A stretch of 64,000 bases of DNA, taken from the NCBI GenBank assembly GCA_034008185.1, contig CM067084.1:63688599-63752598 (forward strand). Reading direction: 5' to 3'. Origin of the DNA: Gorsachius magnificus. Lineage: Eukaryota > Chordata > Aves > Pelecaniformes > Ardeidae. This document shows positions 9,301-21,360 of the stretch, in pieces. Position 1 is the stretch's first letter. Each line of letters opens with the position of its first letter. Both the position numbers and the translations under genes were made by a program. A model generated the notes under the pieces. The model saw only the letters and a program-made list of their open reading frames with translations. It searched no databases and was not told where the DNA came from.

Positions 9301-9961
9301 AGGATTAGTGCTTGCTAGCACGCCTCACCATTAAATTCAGTTAATGTGCTGTTCCAAAAGTCAGCTCAGGGAGAACTTTCTGGAAGAAAAGAACATGCCT
9401 TGTTTCTTCCTCTCTCCCTTGTCTTCTGCACAAATACACACCAGCATGTTCACAGAGCCCAGCAGATTTCCCAGTGGCTAGATACAATGTTAACCACAAA
9501 ACCTTCTGGTCAACTTAATGAGTCTGTTTCTCTTAAACATGACTAAGCCGACTAGTAACCTGTTAACCCCCAAACTTCTCTGTAAAGCAGAAAAAGAAAC
9601 AAAACAAACAGTCTTTATAAATAAATTAAAATTCTAACTAAAAAGCTAATTATAAGGGTATTTGTTTTGTTTGAGGTAAGGCACATCTATTATCATAAAG
9701 ATAATTAACTCAGTCTGACAGATCTAATAAAAGGACAAGTTTAGCATTGGCTTAGCCAGAAGCCCAAGGCAAGCAATTTTTATAATTACTAGTTATTGTA
9801 ACTGGGCTCAGAGAAAATGGTCTGTGATATTTAAACAGTAATGTTAATTTGCATTTAGACCCATTTTTTTCCTCTTTCCCAGGCAAGATCTATTTAGCTG
9901 GAATGAGTAAAAGAAACTTGAATAACTTAAAAAAAAAAGAACAACGTCTCTCTCCTTGCAG
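6323..9961. other. Unannotated AT-rich single-copy DNA
   Basis: I see no gene, RNA gene or recognisable transposon here. Open frames are short and overlap on both strands. A weak exon-like segment of 27 nt (6644-6670, between an AG and GTATGT) is too short to support. Confidence 0.6.
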
Positions 9962-10006
9962 AAAAACTTGGTCTCTTTTTGCCTGGATAATTAATATCCT
10001 CACAAG
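9962..10006 (+). other. Candidate 45-nt exon with strong splice sites
   Basis: A pyrimidine run (CTCTCTCCTTGCAG) ends at 9961 and CACAAG|GTAAGT marks a near-consensus donor at 10007. The 45-nt segment is open only when one base completes a preceding codon, giving KTWSLFAWIINILT and two left-over bases AG; the other two phases contain stops. Such a phase 2-2 segment could join in frame to the candidate at 30013-30093. I do not recognise the peptide. Chance pseudo-exons with good sites are common in introns, so this stays a candidate. Confidence 0.25.
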
Positions 10007-11058
10007 GTAAGTGCTCTGGTAATCACAAAACAATTAAACAGCTTAATACAGTTTTAACACACAGAAAATGTTGAGGTTTCAGCCTGAAATTATGTCTGTA
10101 GACTGCATTTAGTTGGGGAAAATGTATCTATTAATGCACAGACCTGCCGTGTGGACCTCCACTGCCCATGCCCTCAGCATGCCCCTGCTGTTGAGCCGGT
10201 GAAGAAAGGGCTGGCGAGGGGGGAGGAAAGCACTTGGCTGCTGCAAGGAAGTGGTTCCCATTCACAAAGAGAAAGGGAACAAAATAATCTTCAGGAATAT
10301 ATGCATAAGAAGTAAATTGCTCCTGCTGGCGTGGTGTAGTAGCCCTTTAACTAATGCTTACCTCAACATTTTGCAGCGCATTCTCTGCAAGGAAAACAAA
10401 TCAACATTTTAAAAGGAGAAAGTTATTTTTTAACTGCTTCTGTAATGAAGGTTTTAGAAATAAGTAATAACTAGAGTGAGAAAATACATTGGTGATATAC
10501 TACGAAAAAGCACTTGAATTACTTGCCATTCAAGTATGAATTTCATTATGTACCACTGGAAGATGTTAGCCCAGTGCATTTTGCCAATGTAGGACCAGAT
10601 CTGGGGAGCACTTTAGGATCATATAGGCCTAAGCTCCCCAATTTTTGAAATGCTGTGGGGCTGATATGGAGATGCTGTAAATTGCCCTAAATCCTTTGAA
10701 GACTGTCAGAGTCCTACAGCACTGCATGAGTTTTCAATGAAAAAGAGGACAAATGGAGCCTCAAGTCTTTGTTCACAGGATGGTGGAAAAGACAAATCTG
10801 AGACATTCATGAATCAAAGGGACCAGACTGATGCATGCTGGAGCACAGAAAGCAGCAGCCCTTGTTTGCTGCCCTGCTCACTGCCTTCCCTCGGTCCCAG
10901 TCTGTCAGCAAGAGCCATAGCCCAAATGCATGCTCAGGCTACTGAATTAGGGTGTGTTTCCCCGCCCATTAGTTCACAGCCTTTTTCATGGCAGGATATT
11001 TTTAAGCCAGTTCTCCAGTTTTGGGCCGCAAGAATTTGTGTTATTTATCCATTCCATA
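10007..11058. other. Unannotated DNA
   Basis: Nothing recognisable. A 198-residue plus-strand frame starts at 10737, but its second half is the antisense of the CR1 fragment that follows. Confidence 0.55.
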
Positions 11059-11528
11059 CACAGAATCACAGAATGGCGGGGGTTGGAAGGGACCTCATGA
11101 GATCACCCAGTCCAACCCCCCTGCTAAAGCAGGGTCACCCAGAGCAGGTTGCACAGGACATCGTCCAGGTGGGTTTTGAATATCTCCAGAGAAGGAGACT
11201 CCACAACCCCCCTGGGCAGCCTGTTCCAGTGCTCTGTCACCCTCAAAGTAAAGAAGTTCCTCATGTTCAACTGGAACCTCTTATGCTTCAGTTTGTGCCC
11301 ATTGCCCCTTGTCCTGTCGCTGGGCACCACTGAGAAGAGTCTGGCTCCATCCTTATGACATCCACCCTTGAGATATTTGTAACTATTTATGAGGTCTCCT
11401 CTCAGTCTTCTCTTCTCCAGGCTAAACAAGCCCAGCTCCCTCAGCCTTTCCTCATGGGGGAGATACTCCAGTTCCCTCATCATCTTTGTAGCCCTCCTCT
11501 GGACTCTCTCTAGGAGTTCCTCGTTGTA
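11059..11528 (-). mobile_element. CR1 LINE, 5'-truncated 3' fragment
   Basis: The element runs on the minus strand and ends at 11059 with two copies of the octamer ATTCTGTG, the hallmark CR1 3' end. Its 3' untranslated part includes the well-known CCTTCCAACCCC motif. Upstream it carries the last part of ORF2. The 5' limit near 11528 is where CR1 similarity fades, as usual for truncated LINE insertions. The close match to the remembered avian CR1 consensus suggests a comparatively young copy. Confidence 0.95.
11124..11483 (-). pseudogene. CR1 ORF2 C-terminal remnant (reverse transcriptase tail)
   Basis: This open frame of 119 residues contains [40 protein letters not shown] and [19 protein letters not shown], the typical closing part of avian CR1 ORF2, and ends LLWVTLL before its stop. 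The endonuclease and reverse transcriptase domains are missing because the copy is 5'-truncated, so it cannot move itself. That the frame is unbroken shows limited decay since insertion. Confidence 0.9.
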
Positions 11529-12957
11529 TCAAGGATTTTATTTTGTCATCAACTGTGCTAACTTTACTGGTTAGCTCTTTTTTTTTTTTTAATTGCATCT
11601 GGTAGGGCTGGCGATTGACTGTTCCTACTGCATGCTACCCGTGTAAGGGTGTGGGTGGAGGTATTGCTTGCTAGCCCTTTTGCTGCTTGATTGTCTGAGA
11701 CTGAAGATGCTGCCCTAGCCTTTTGTGCTTCAACTCTTAATGGGTTTGATGTGTTTTTAAACAGCTTGGCCAAGGTATTTTTTTTAATGGGAGGCTAAAT
11801 TTAGGACCATAAATGCTTATTTGAACTCTGAAATTAGCATACACTCTATCTTATGTTTAGCTATTGGCTGTATATTAATAATTCAGTTTTTGTCTTCAAT
11901 AAAATGTACTTTTTCACTAGATAAGAAAAATGAGATTTTTATCTATTTTGACTGAAGTTTTTGATTATTTTTAAAAATTTAATTTTTAAGTCTTCTCGTG
12001 CTTTGAGGATTTATGAATTTATTTATTCAGATGGTCCCCTGCCCACTAAAATCCCAATGTGACTTTGTGTATCTAAGTAGTCCTACCAACATCATCAAGA
12101 TTACTCACCATCTGAGTAGCTGTATGTGTGCTTTACTGGAGGAGAGCTCAAGGGTCTGATCCATGGAGATAACAACCACTATCTGAGCTATGGACTAAAC
12201 ATCACCTGCAAGGATTTGGTCCTTTTCAGAGTCATAGCCCAAAACCAGCTAATGTGGAGGAGGGAAGGTTCAAGGTTGAGGATTGATTCTACTAACTGCA
12301 ACCTAAGACGTAATCTCTGAGCTCCTGAATGCTTATAGACATCAATCTTATCTCATCAGTTCCAGAAAAACATTAGACAGAAGCAGACAGACAAAACTTT
12401 GCTTTTTGGTTGTATTTATGGCCCTTGAAGCCAGAAGACAGGCAGCTTGGTATTTTGAAACTATTTTTGAAAAAATTCTTCCTCTTCTGAATTGTTGTAT
12501 GCATAAAACCCAACAGTATGATACTTTGTGGTTCCCATCTACCCTGAGTTTTGGAAATTTTTAAGCTGGTTTCTCTAGAGCCCTAGGATTTTGTTCATAG
12601 TACTGTACTGCTAAACTTCTACCACCATTTCTGGGTGCTCCTAACAGTGATACCATTTTCTTAGTGAAGGAAATTGTTGGTAGCTATTCTACAGCTTCCA
12701 TTTGCTTCTATAAATTAAAAAAAAAAAAATAAAAATGGTTGGGGGCAATTCTCATTATATTTTAAGAATTTAAAGTGGGCCAGCTTTTGGCCTACATGGA
12801 TTGATGGAGCACCTTAAATAGGCTCTAGCTATAGCATGTTATTAATCACTGTAGCAGGCAAAAAATACATTGTTTCCTTGCTGAGAATAGCATGTTTTCC
12901 TTTGCTTATGAATTGATCCCTGAAAGGTTCCTCCTGGGAATGTTTGTTCTTTCTTTA
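11529..12957. other. Unannotated AT-rich DNA
   Basis: Nothing recognisable beyond short A or T runs (for example near 11579 and 12716). Confidence 0.55.
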
Positions 12958-12994
12958 TTTCTTTCCTTCTTTCTTTCCTTCTTTCTTTCCTTCT
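12958..12994 (+). repeat. Pyrimidine microsatellite, 12-bp unit
   Basis: From 12961 a unit CTTTCCTTCTTT is repeated about 2.8 times without error, within an unbroken pyrimidine run. Confidence 0.9.
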
Positions 12995-15900
12995 AAGGCA
13001 AAATGGCTTTAAACTACAGATGTGCTAATCTGTAGGAGACTCCAGAACTCATTGATCTGTGGGCAGTGTAGGTATTAATCTACCTGGGTTGGGAGACTAA
13101 AAGAATGAACGATTAATTAAATAGCCTTGAGGTTATTTTTCAAAACAGCATTGTAAGCAGTGATGGGCAAACCTCAAAAGGTTTTTATACTGAGTTCAGT
13201 TCAGATCAACTCCCAGAATTTCATGGACTGATCTGATCACGGTAAGCATACAGAAGAGGGAGAAATACTTTGAGGCAGTATTTTAAGTTAGACCAATCAG
13301 CCTGGTGGGGAAAAAAATGAGAAAATGTTTAGAAAATGTATTTTAATCTTGGGTCTGAGAGTCAATACACATTCTAAATACATTTAAATGAATCTATAAG
13401 AGAAAGCATGGATGTTTAGACAGTTCTTAAAATATTATTCAAGGGAAAATGCAGAATCTATAATATTTTATTGTTTCAAAAATGACAGTGTTTTGTAAAA
13501 TTAGCAACAATTTCAACACAATACAGGTTTTTTTTATTTTTCTCATAGCTTTTACTTCTTGTTGCTCCCACTGAATGAAAAGACCTTCCTAAGATGACAT
13601 GCAGGATGATACTGCCAAATCTCTCAGGATCATTTCTTCTGTGGCACCAATGAAATAACAGCATGGAGAGATGTCCGAGTATAGATTTTGTACAGAAGCC
13701 CCCGTGATACTGCATAAATCAACCCATAAACTGTATACACTCATGTATCTCCCCCTCCCTGCTCTTTGTTCTTTGCTTATTGTATATTCTGTCAATGTAG
13801 TAAACTGATGGATGATGCAAACTTATTCTACCAGGCTTTAAGCTGAGCAAGAGCAGTGTAAAATCATACTACAATGCAGAGCCCCATTTAATTTATGTTG
13901 CCTCTAACTGAGGCTTGGCACTATGTTATCAGGACCTGTGTCTGCCTATTCCATTGCTTTTGATCATCTCAAAGGGCAGGAAGGACCAAGAGGATGCATA
14001 AAAATTTGTCTTTTCCAGCATATCATGGATTTGTAAACACAGATTTAAAGCTCTGGGGCTGCATATCATCATATTCTCAAACAATGGAGCTCTTTCCTGG
14101 ATAGGACCTCTGGATGTGATGGCACCAGAAATAATGTGACATTTCTTGAGTAAATGGGTAGATAAAACAATTGCAATGATTTCTATCAGGGTTTTAAAGA
14201 GGGCCTGTACACACTTCTGTCATGCAGTTTCTGCTGCAGCTTGGCAATGTTCTAACTCTAACGTTAATAGATCGTTCTTAGATCTAACAGCCAGATGGTC
14301 AGCAGTTGTGAGCTACTTACTGAACTGCTCTTGAAGTCATGCCAAGATATCTGTATATGCATATTCTTTCTGCAAGCCAGTGCTATAAGGTCACAGGAAG
14401 AACAAGGTCAGAAGTGACTCGTCTCATGTTTTTGGGGGTGTGTGTTGGCTTGACTGGCCACACACAGTTGCTGAGCTGCAAACAGAAGAGACAGAGAGAA
14501 TAATTCATAACAAGTCAGTTATTAATTGAATATTTTAATCTTTTTATGTTTGCAAATTGTCCATGAACAGACCTGATTTTCCTGAATGCATTTGTTACTC
14601 AGAGTTATTTGCTGACACAGGAAACAGAAACCTCAGAAATGCTGGCTGGGGCTCACTCTTCTTTTTTAAAAGCTGGGCAGAAGAGCCATCAGCTAGGCAC
14701 TTACCATGAGGGCCAGTGAAAGAAAAATGGAGAGTAAAGTCAAAATATGGGAAGCTGACAGACAGAGATAACCATCATAAAAGGGTTTGCAGCCTCTTGA
14801 CCTCAGCGATATTACCAGCTACATGCCATAACTTGATCTTTGGCACTAAACACTCTGCTGAGTAGGTGTTTGCTGTGTTACCATCTTCCTGGCTGTTTTT
14901 TTTTTCAGCTGCTTTAACCCTCAGGCTGCTGCCATGCTCTTTCTTCATCTCTTGCTCTTGACATATTCTCCCAACTCTTAAGGTAAGTTTTGGTTGGTTA
15001 CAAAACCCCCTGAAAGAATGCTCAGAGCTCCTTCCCAGGCATTTTATGAGTGATTTGAAGACAAAAATACACATAATTGTATTTGCTCAACCATTTCGAT
15101 CAACTCTTTTCAACCACACTATAATTTTTGCCTACCTCTGCTGCTTTTATCTGGAAATGTGCATATGTAGAGTCATGCCCTGAAGCACTTATGGTCTGGA
15201 GACAGAAGACTATGGAAGACAATAGGAAACATAATTTCTGTCCTTGCTTTTTGGCATGCCTGTGTTTCACCTTAGAACTTCAAGCCTTTGCCTGCCTTAA
15301 ACACGGAACATCCTGGATGGCCTCAGATGCCTTTTGGGGCCAGTTTGCTAAATACCTGCAATGATGCCCCTACTTCAGTGGAACACATAGGACAGTGCTA
15401 TTCTCTGGGAGTCTCTGCCCATTAGAGACTTGCCATTGCCATAGTTATGAATTCAAAACTCACTTTCAATTTTTATTTCTCACCCCTTTTTTTCATATCT
15501 GAGAATGCAGTCAAAATTTCCACCTTCCTTTCCCTTTTTCTTTTTTTATGTTGAATTGGAAATTGTTTTGAGCAGCTCCATTTTGAGCACATATTCCTGG
15601 CCTAGCATAGAACTAATGAATAGCCCATTTGTGAGAAGTGTAGGCAGAAGGAATGTGATTGCAGGCAAATTTCACTAGGAATTGAAACAAATGTTCACAG
15701 AGAGTATTTTGCAGTGTTCTGTCACACCGGCTATAGCCCTTAACTGGTGGGACCAAGTCTCTCCAGTTAAATGCAGTATCTGAGTAACTGAGCTGTACAA
15801 CACACCTTGCAGTTTTGCACTTATAATAGCGCACCTACATGTGCACAGAGGGGCTGTGCGAAAAGCAGCTTCACAGGTGCAATGCAAGACGGCCTAACAG

Positions 15901-18900
15901 GCTCAAGTAGCTTCTGAAATCTTCTCCTCTCCTTCTCCCCATCTTCCACAAAAATCCTAAAAAATAAGGGATACTGTTGTGGGAGTTTGCTGTTTGTTTG
16001 CCTTTTTAGAAAGGATTTGGGGGTTATAATGGATGACAAGAAGAATACAAGTCGATGTTGTTATATTATGTAAATGAAAGAGTATCATACCAAGATATCA
16101 TCACAGAACCGTTGAATTTTGCCCTTAGAAGAGGTCTTTTCAGTAGGGCTGGTTCTTAGGTTGGTTCTGGGGTTTTCCCAGCAAAAACATGATCCCACTT
16201 CAATCACAGCGAGGTTGCCTTGAAGCAATTACTGCCTCCTGGTCACTTCCAGCTGGTTGGTGGCAGTGAGCAGGAAAGGCCAGGAAGACCGAATGTGTAC
16301 TTAACACCGCCCCCCCCCCCCCAGCAAGCCTTCGGGACTTTTCCAGTTCTCAATGTGGGATCTGTGAGTCCATCACAGGTATGTTGCTATTTGATAACTC
16401 CATACTAATTAAGACAAAGCTTTTTTCCTTTTCTTTTGCCTGATGGTGAGTCTACCATGGTGAAGAAATCTGAACAAGACCACTGAAGCAATGGAAATGA
16501 GTTCCTGCGCTTAGGGGAGTGTGTGGTAGTAACTATAGGCAGTATACTGTAGCTAACTGCCTTTGCTTCTTTTATGCTTTTGAAAGAGAGCTAGACCCAT
16601 CTTCATGCCAGCTACTAATGTTGTCTGAAGGCAGAGCCAGTGGAGTGAGACATGCTGCTCCCATGCCTCAAGTTATCTTATCAGCTTCCACTCCTGATCC
16701 CTGGGATGCAAGGGAATTTCTAGCATAAACCTTAAGCGCTCCCGCAAGCCACCGAGTCAGCTTAAACGCAGAAATTATTAAGCTTCTTAATTTAGACATT
16801 TTATTTCTTAAGCCTGAATCTCTCTCCAGAAAGTGGGGGAGAAAAGTCAAACATTTATTAAATAGTCACTTATTGGACTCAGTTCAGCTTCACTGTAAAT
16901 ATCTTTTCTCCTTTCTCATGAATGTTTGCCCACCCTCTGGTCTCTTCATCTTTGGAAAAACTTCCCAGGAATTTAAAATTTTAGGAAAGATAAAAGAATG
17001 TGTGCACATGAATAAAGTCTGGCTTTCTGGTAAAACTAATCTTGCATGAACACAGGCAGGATGATCCCACAGTTGATTTACCTTGCAGAACCCCTGTGCT
17101 CTAACCTTGGCTCAGCAACTGTGACATTAAGCTACCCTACATCACCTCAGCTCGCTGGGCAAAACACAAGCCACGAAATATTTGGAGTAGTGTCAGCAAA
17201 TATGGCATTCCTGGTCTGAAACTGGTATAGATGTCACCAAAGTATTATTACTGTGAATGCTAAAAAAATAACTACATTAAATTTGTCACATTAAAAATAT
17301 CTCTATCACCTTCTGGGATCCTTTCCTTGAGTTTATGCTCACGTATGTAATACTGCATATTAAACTTCCAGCAGTTCTGTGCACACGTTTTGCTGCTTAG
17401 GCCTAGTACAATATTTTGTTTGCCTTGCTCTTTCACCTTATCTTTTACTGATTCCTTTCTTTCTTATTTGTTGCACTTATTGTTCTTCATATAATCCTTA
17501 CCTGCTTAGATAGTCATCTGACCTAGTTTTATGATATGGATTAAAGTAAATCCTATAATGTAAGTATGCTTGCTTTTCTGTATTCTGCCCTGTCATCTGT
17601 GTTTTGCTGGGATTTTGGTTAGTGAGGCTGGCTTTGGTTAAGGGAACTTCTGTATCTCTGAGACTTCCGCCCTAAGTGACTGGGATCATGCTGTAAGCAG
17701 CTTTGTTCTCAGAGTTCTCGGGTACCCATTATCTCATTGCTTCAAAAGCAGACTTAATTCTTCAACCTCTGAAGATAACTTTGTCTTTAATTATTCAGTC
17801 AGAAACTCCCACTGAGGTGAACAGGCGGAGGAGGGGGAAAGGTCCCTGTATATTTTAAATGGGAAATGCCTGTTTGGTAGAGTGTTAACTCACTCTGGGT
17901 AAATATATACTGTGAATGGGAAAGAAGCAATCTCTTAACATTCTTGGGTTAAAAAGCTAGCAGAGATTTGTTCTGCTGCTCTAAATCCCTCTGCCAGTTT
18001 AGCAAGACTGGCAACATGTAAGAACATTAATAAATAAAAGGAAACATGAACATCAAGGAAGAGAATTGATTCCTCCTTCTCTTTTCCACTGTGTGCCGAT
18101 TCCTCCAAATTAGAGCTGAAGGAAATCAACAGAGAGTTGTATTAATGTCCCAGCCCTAGAAAAGACGTTGGATTGTAGGGTGCCTTGGATCAGCCTTTCA
18201 TCTGGGCTTTTTGTTTATGAAGCTCACAGCTTTTACTTAACAGTTGATAATCAAGTACTACGTACGATGCTGACTGCTCAGTGCTCTGGTTGATTTTCGT
18301 GCCCTGTCTTGCCCCAAGACTTGCTCACTGATCCATACATTCCTATGTAGGAATGGACCTGGATTTCATCTCCCATTTTCACACTTGCATAGTTTTTCCT
18401 TTTGGATGATAATGCCTGTTATAATTGCTATGTGACATACAGTCTGAGAGGTCTATCCCAATGTGAAAGTTCATACACATCACATTTTCAGGTATGAATT
18501 TCTATTTCTGTTATGCAAAGGGCATACTAGTGGGGTTTAACTATTGTTACTACAGGATTTAAACAAAACCTTGTAGAAGGCAGTGAGCAGTTATTCATTT
18601 AAAAGAAGTCTAAAACCACTTCTTTATGGAAACAGCTAGCTGAAACAATAGGAAACTCTGCCCAAAGAACAACTGTGACCCACACAGCTAAAGAGGTTTT
18701 TTTCACAACTCCAATTAACAATCCAAAAGACTGGGGAAATAAGAATGGTAACAGTATTTGTCTTTATAAGCAAAGGAAACAAAAAAACCAGGGACTATTT
18801 ACATATAACTGGTAGACCCAATGGCAGCTTGAGACAGGTAATGACTAAAAGGAAAGAGCTACTCAATAAAGTCCTGTCTGAAAGTAGAGCCATAACCAAA

Positions 18901-21239
18901 TAAATTACCCGTGGTTGCTTAAAATCTACTATGTTCAGAGAAAGGACTTTGCAGATTCTCTGCACCTGGGATCACCTTAGAAAAGACCCAACAACAACTT
19001 GCCTTTTCATCTATTTCTTCTCTAGTGGAAATTATCTGCTGTTAAATGTAAAAAAAATATACCTGGCTGGGTCATTAACAGGATAGATAAATACTTCAGG
19101 TATGAATCACTGTTACTGTTCACAAAATGATCATAAGACTTCAAGATTTGGTGCCTTTTTTTTGCGGTCACAGACATTGGAAACATGAAAATCTCAGCTT
19201 CTACTACAAAATTCATTATACTTCTAACCTTAGCAGTTCTAGAGGTAGTCCTGGAAAGTATTAATATAGGGCTAGTTTAAAAATCTGGGATTCAGAAAAT
19301 ACAGAAAAGAAAGTACCTATCCTTTTTTTATTCCTCCCTCAAGAGTTTCAAAGGTTGGGTTTAGCAATCCTTCTTGTTTCGGAACCTTCAGTTTCTGTAA
19401 CTTCAATCATTACTTGTTGCTTCTTTAATTCAGAATTCAATACTTGTCTATTGATAGTTTAATTGCTGTGCATTTTTGACATCCAGGGGGACATTTGCAG
19501 CATAGGATGCAGGGATGCAGCTTTGTGAACCCTACGAAAGCTAGCAGAGGTTGTGTGTTTCCCATACACTGCACTGAAAATGTGCCCCCAAATTTCCTTG
19601 TGGAGTCCCCAGAATTGCGTGGTGGGTGCCTGCCTGAACTGTGATCCCCCTGAACACTGCACTGCAGCTCTGTGGTGGTGTGGCACTGGCTGCTCCCCTT
19701 GCCAGCCCGAAACTGCTTTACTGCTGTGCTGGTGCTTTTGACTGCCAGTCTCCTGGTGCTTGTGAATGAACTGTCACAGCCAATGCAGTGCTACCAGACA
19801 CAGGCACCATTGTAACACAGGACAGGTAGCAGGTACAAAAACCTATGAACGCAAGATTTCTTCTCTGTACGTATCCACACACGGAAGAAGAGGGAGACTG
19901 GGCAGTACCTTTCCCCTAGCCAAAACTGCGAGGATAAAACCCCCCTACTTTCTACGCAGGCATCATTTTTTTTTTTTAACTGAATACATGAGAATAAAAT
20001 AAACAACATGTGTCTAAAATAGTCAGATCTAGTGTAAACAGTACAAATGGACAGCATGTATGCCTTTGAAGAATAAATGCCCAACTACCATTCTAGATCT
20101 TCTGAGTTTTTTAATCTGAACTCTGGAGCTGAACTGCTGCATGGCTGTAAACAAGGCACGGTGGGACAGATTCAGCCTGCTCTCTGGCTGGCCACATTGG
20201 GGAGTCATCATCGGGGTGCGATGCAGGCAGCTGAGGGTAGAGTCAGGCAGGCAAGTCCATCTTTTACGACAAAGTGAGGATACTCTGCTGCTTGCAGATC
20301 AGAGTCCCAAGGGCTTCCAGTCTTTATAGAACTAATAAAGGACTGGTGTATCAGCCTTATTGCTTACATGTTTTTTATTTCTATGTATATATTTTTGTTG
20401 CTTTGAATTAAAATTATTCCCATGAATAATCTATATGTGGTACTTTAAAATAGCTGCTTGTCCTAGCCTGCATCTGTGTTGTCCTACTATCTAAGGATAC
20501 CAAGATTATTTTATTATTCAAAAAAATTCATTTCCGAGGATACTCAAAAATCTTATCTTTGTGGTTAAAGAAGAAAGCCTTTCCACGGGAATGCCTGGTT
20601 TCCTTCACAGAGGTCTTGAATTTCCAGTGTTTTTAAGTTACAATATTCCTACCTGAATGCTTACTCTTTCAAAAAAATTAAACATTTACCCTTTTTTTTT
20701 AAAAAATTTATCGATACCTAAACAGTTCTACTGATGCTAGAAGAGTCTCCAGCCTAAAATACATGTCTAAATACTCATACAATTTTTGCTTAAGCAAATA
20801 TTTTTTTCACAGTCAGGCAACACTTAATCTAACCAACATTTACTCAGATCAATATATTTTAATTGAAACTAATGGCAGATAGCTTAAACCAACATATTTT
20901 TCACTGAACTAAGTACATTAAATCAATACATTGTTAAAAATTGCTATATCTTGTATAAAAGGTATTTTTATTCTTAGCTAAATTATTTTATTGAAACATA
21001 TTACCAGTAATCAAAATACTGATATTTAGACACTGCTGATGGCATCAGTACATTTAGAAAACTCTAGCCAAACTTGCACAAAGATGCCATGTAACACAAG
21101 GAGCTAATTTGCTGAAAGTGAAGAAAAAGAGGGGTGGGGTTTGATTCCTTCTGTCTGCTACAAACTATTCATCTGATCTTGGTTGAAATACTTAGAGGAC
21201 TAGGTTAGGCCTGGACTCCTCCCAGCTGACACCAGGAAG
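12995..21239. other. Unannotated intron-like or intergenic DNA
   Basis: No gene or transposon recognised. There is a run of 13 C at 16310-16322. The 54 bases after it (16325-16378) sit between CCCAG and GTATGT, but the phases do not fit the other exon candidates, and the C run is a poor natural polypyrimidine tract. Confidence 0.5.
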
Positions 21240-21355
21240 ATAAGCCAGGCACCTCTCCGCTCAGTTGTGCTCTCTGCGCAACCGCCTGGTGGAGGTGGCT
21301 CCTCTGTACACCAATTATTCTGGGAGCTTACAACCAACGCGGTCATTTCAACAAA
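21240..21355 (+). other. Possible non-coding first exon with GTAAGTAT donor
   Basis: A locally GC-richer stretch with several CpGs ends at ACAAA|GTAAGTAT, a strong donor at 21356. No acceptor with a good pyrimidine tract precedes it, which would fit a first exon of a transcript starting just upstream. GATAAG at 21239-21244 lies at its left edge. There is no TATA box and no long frame. Support is weak. Confidence 0.15.
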
Positions 21356-21360
21356 GTAAG

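Noticed and set aside
10737..11333. 198-residue plus-strand frame
   Set aside because: Its second half is antisense CR1 and the first half has no motif.
16325..16378. 54-nt exon-like segment between AG and GTATGT
   Set aside because: The tract before it is a C homopolymer, and its open phase does not fit the other candidates; probably a chance pseudo-exon.
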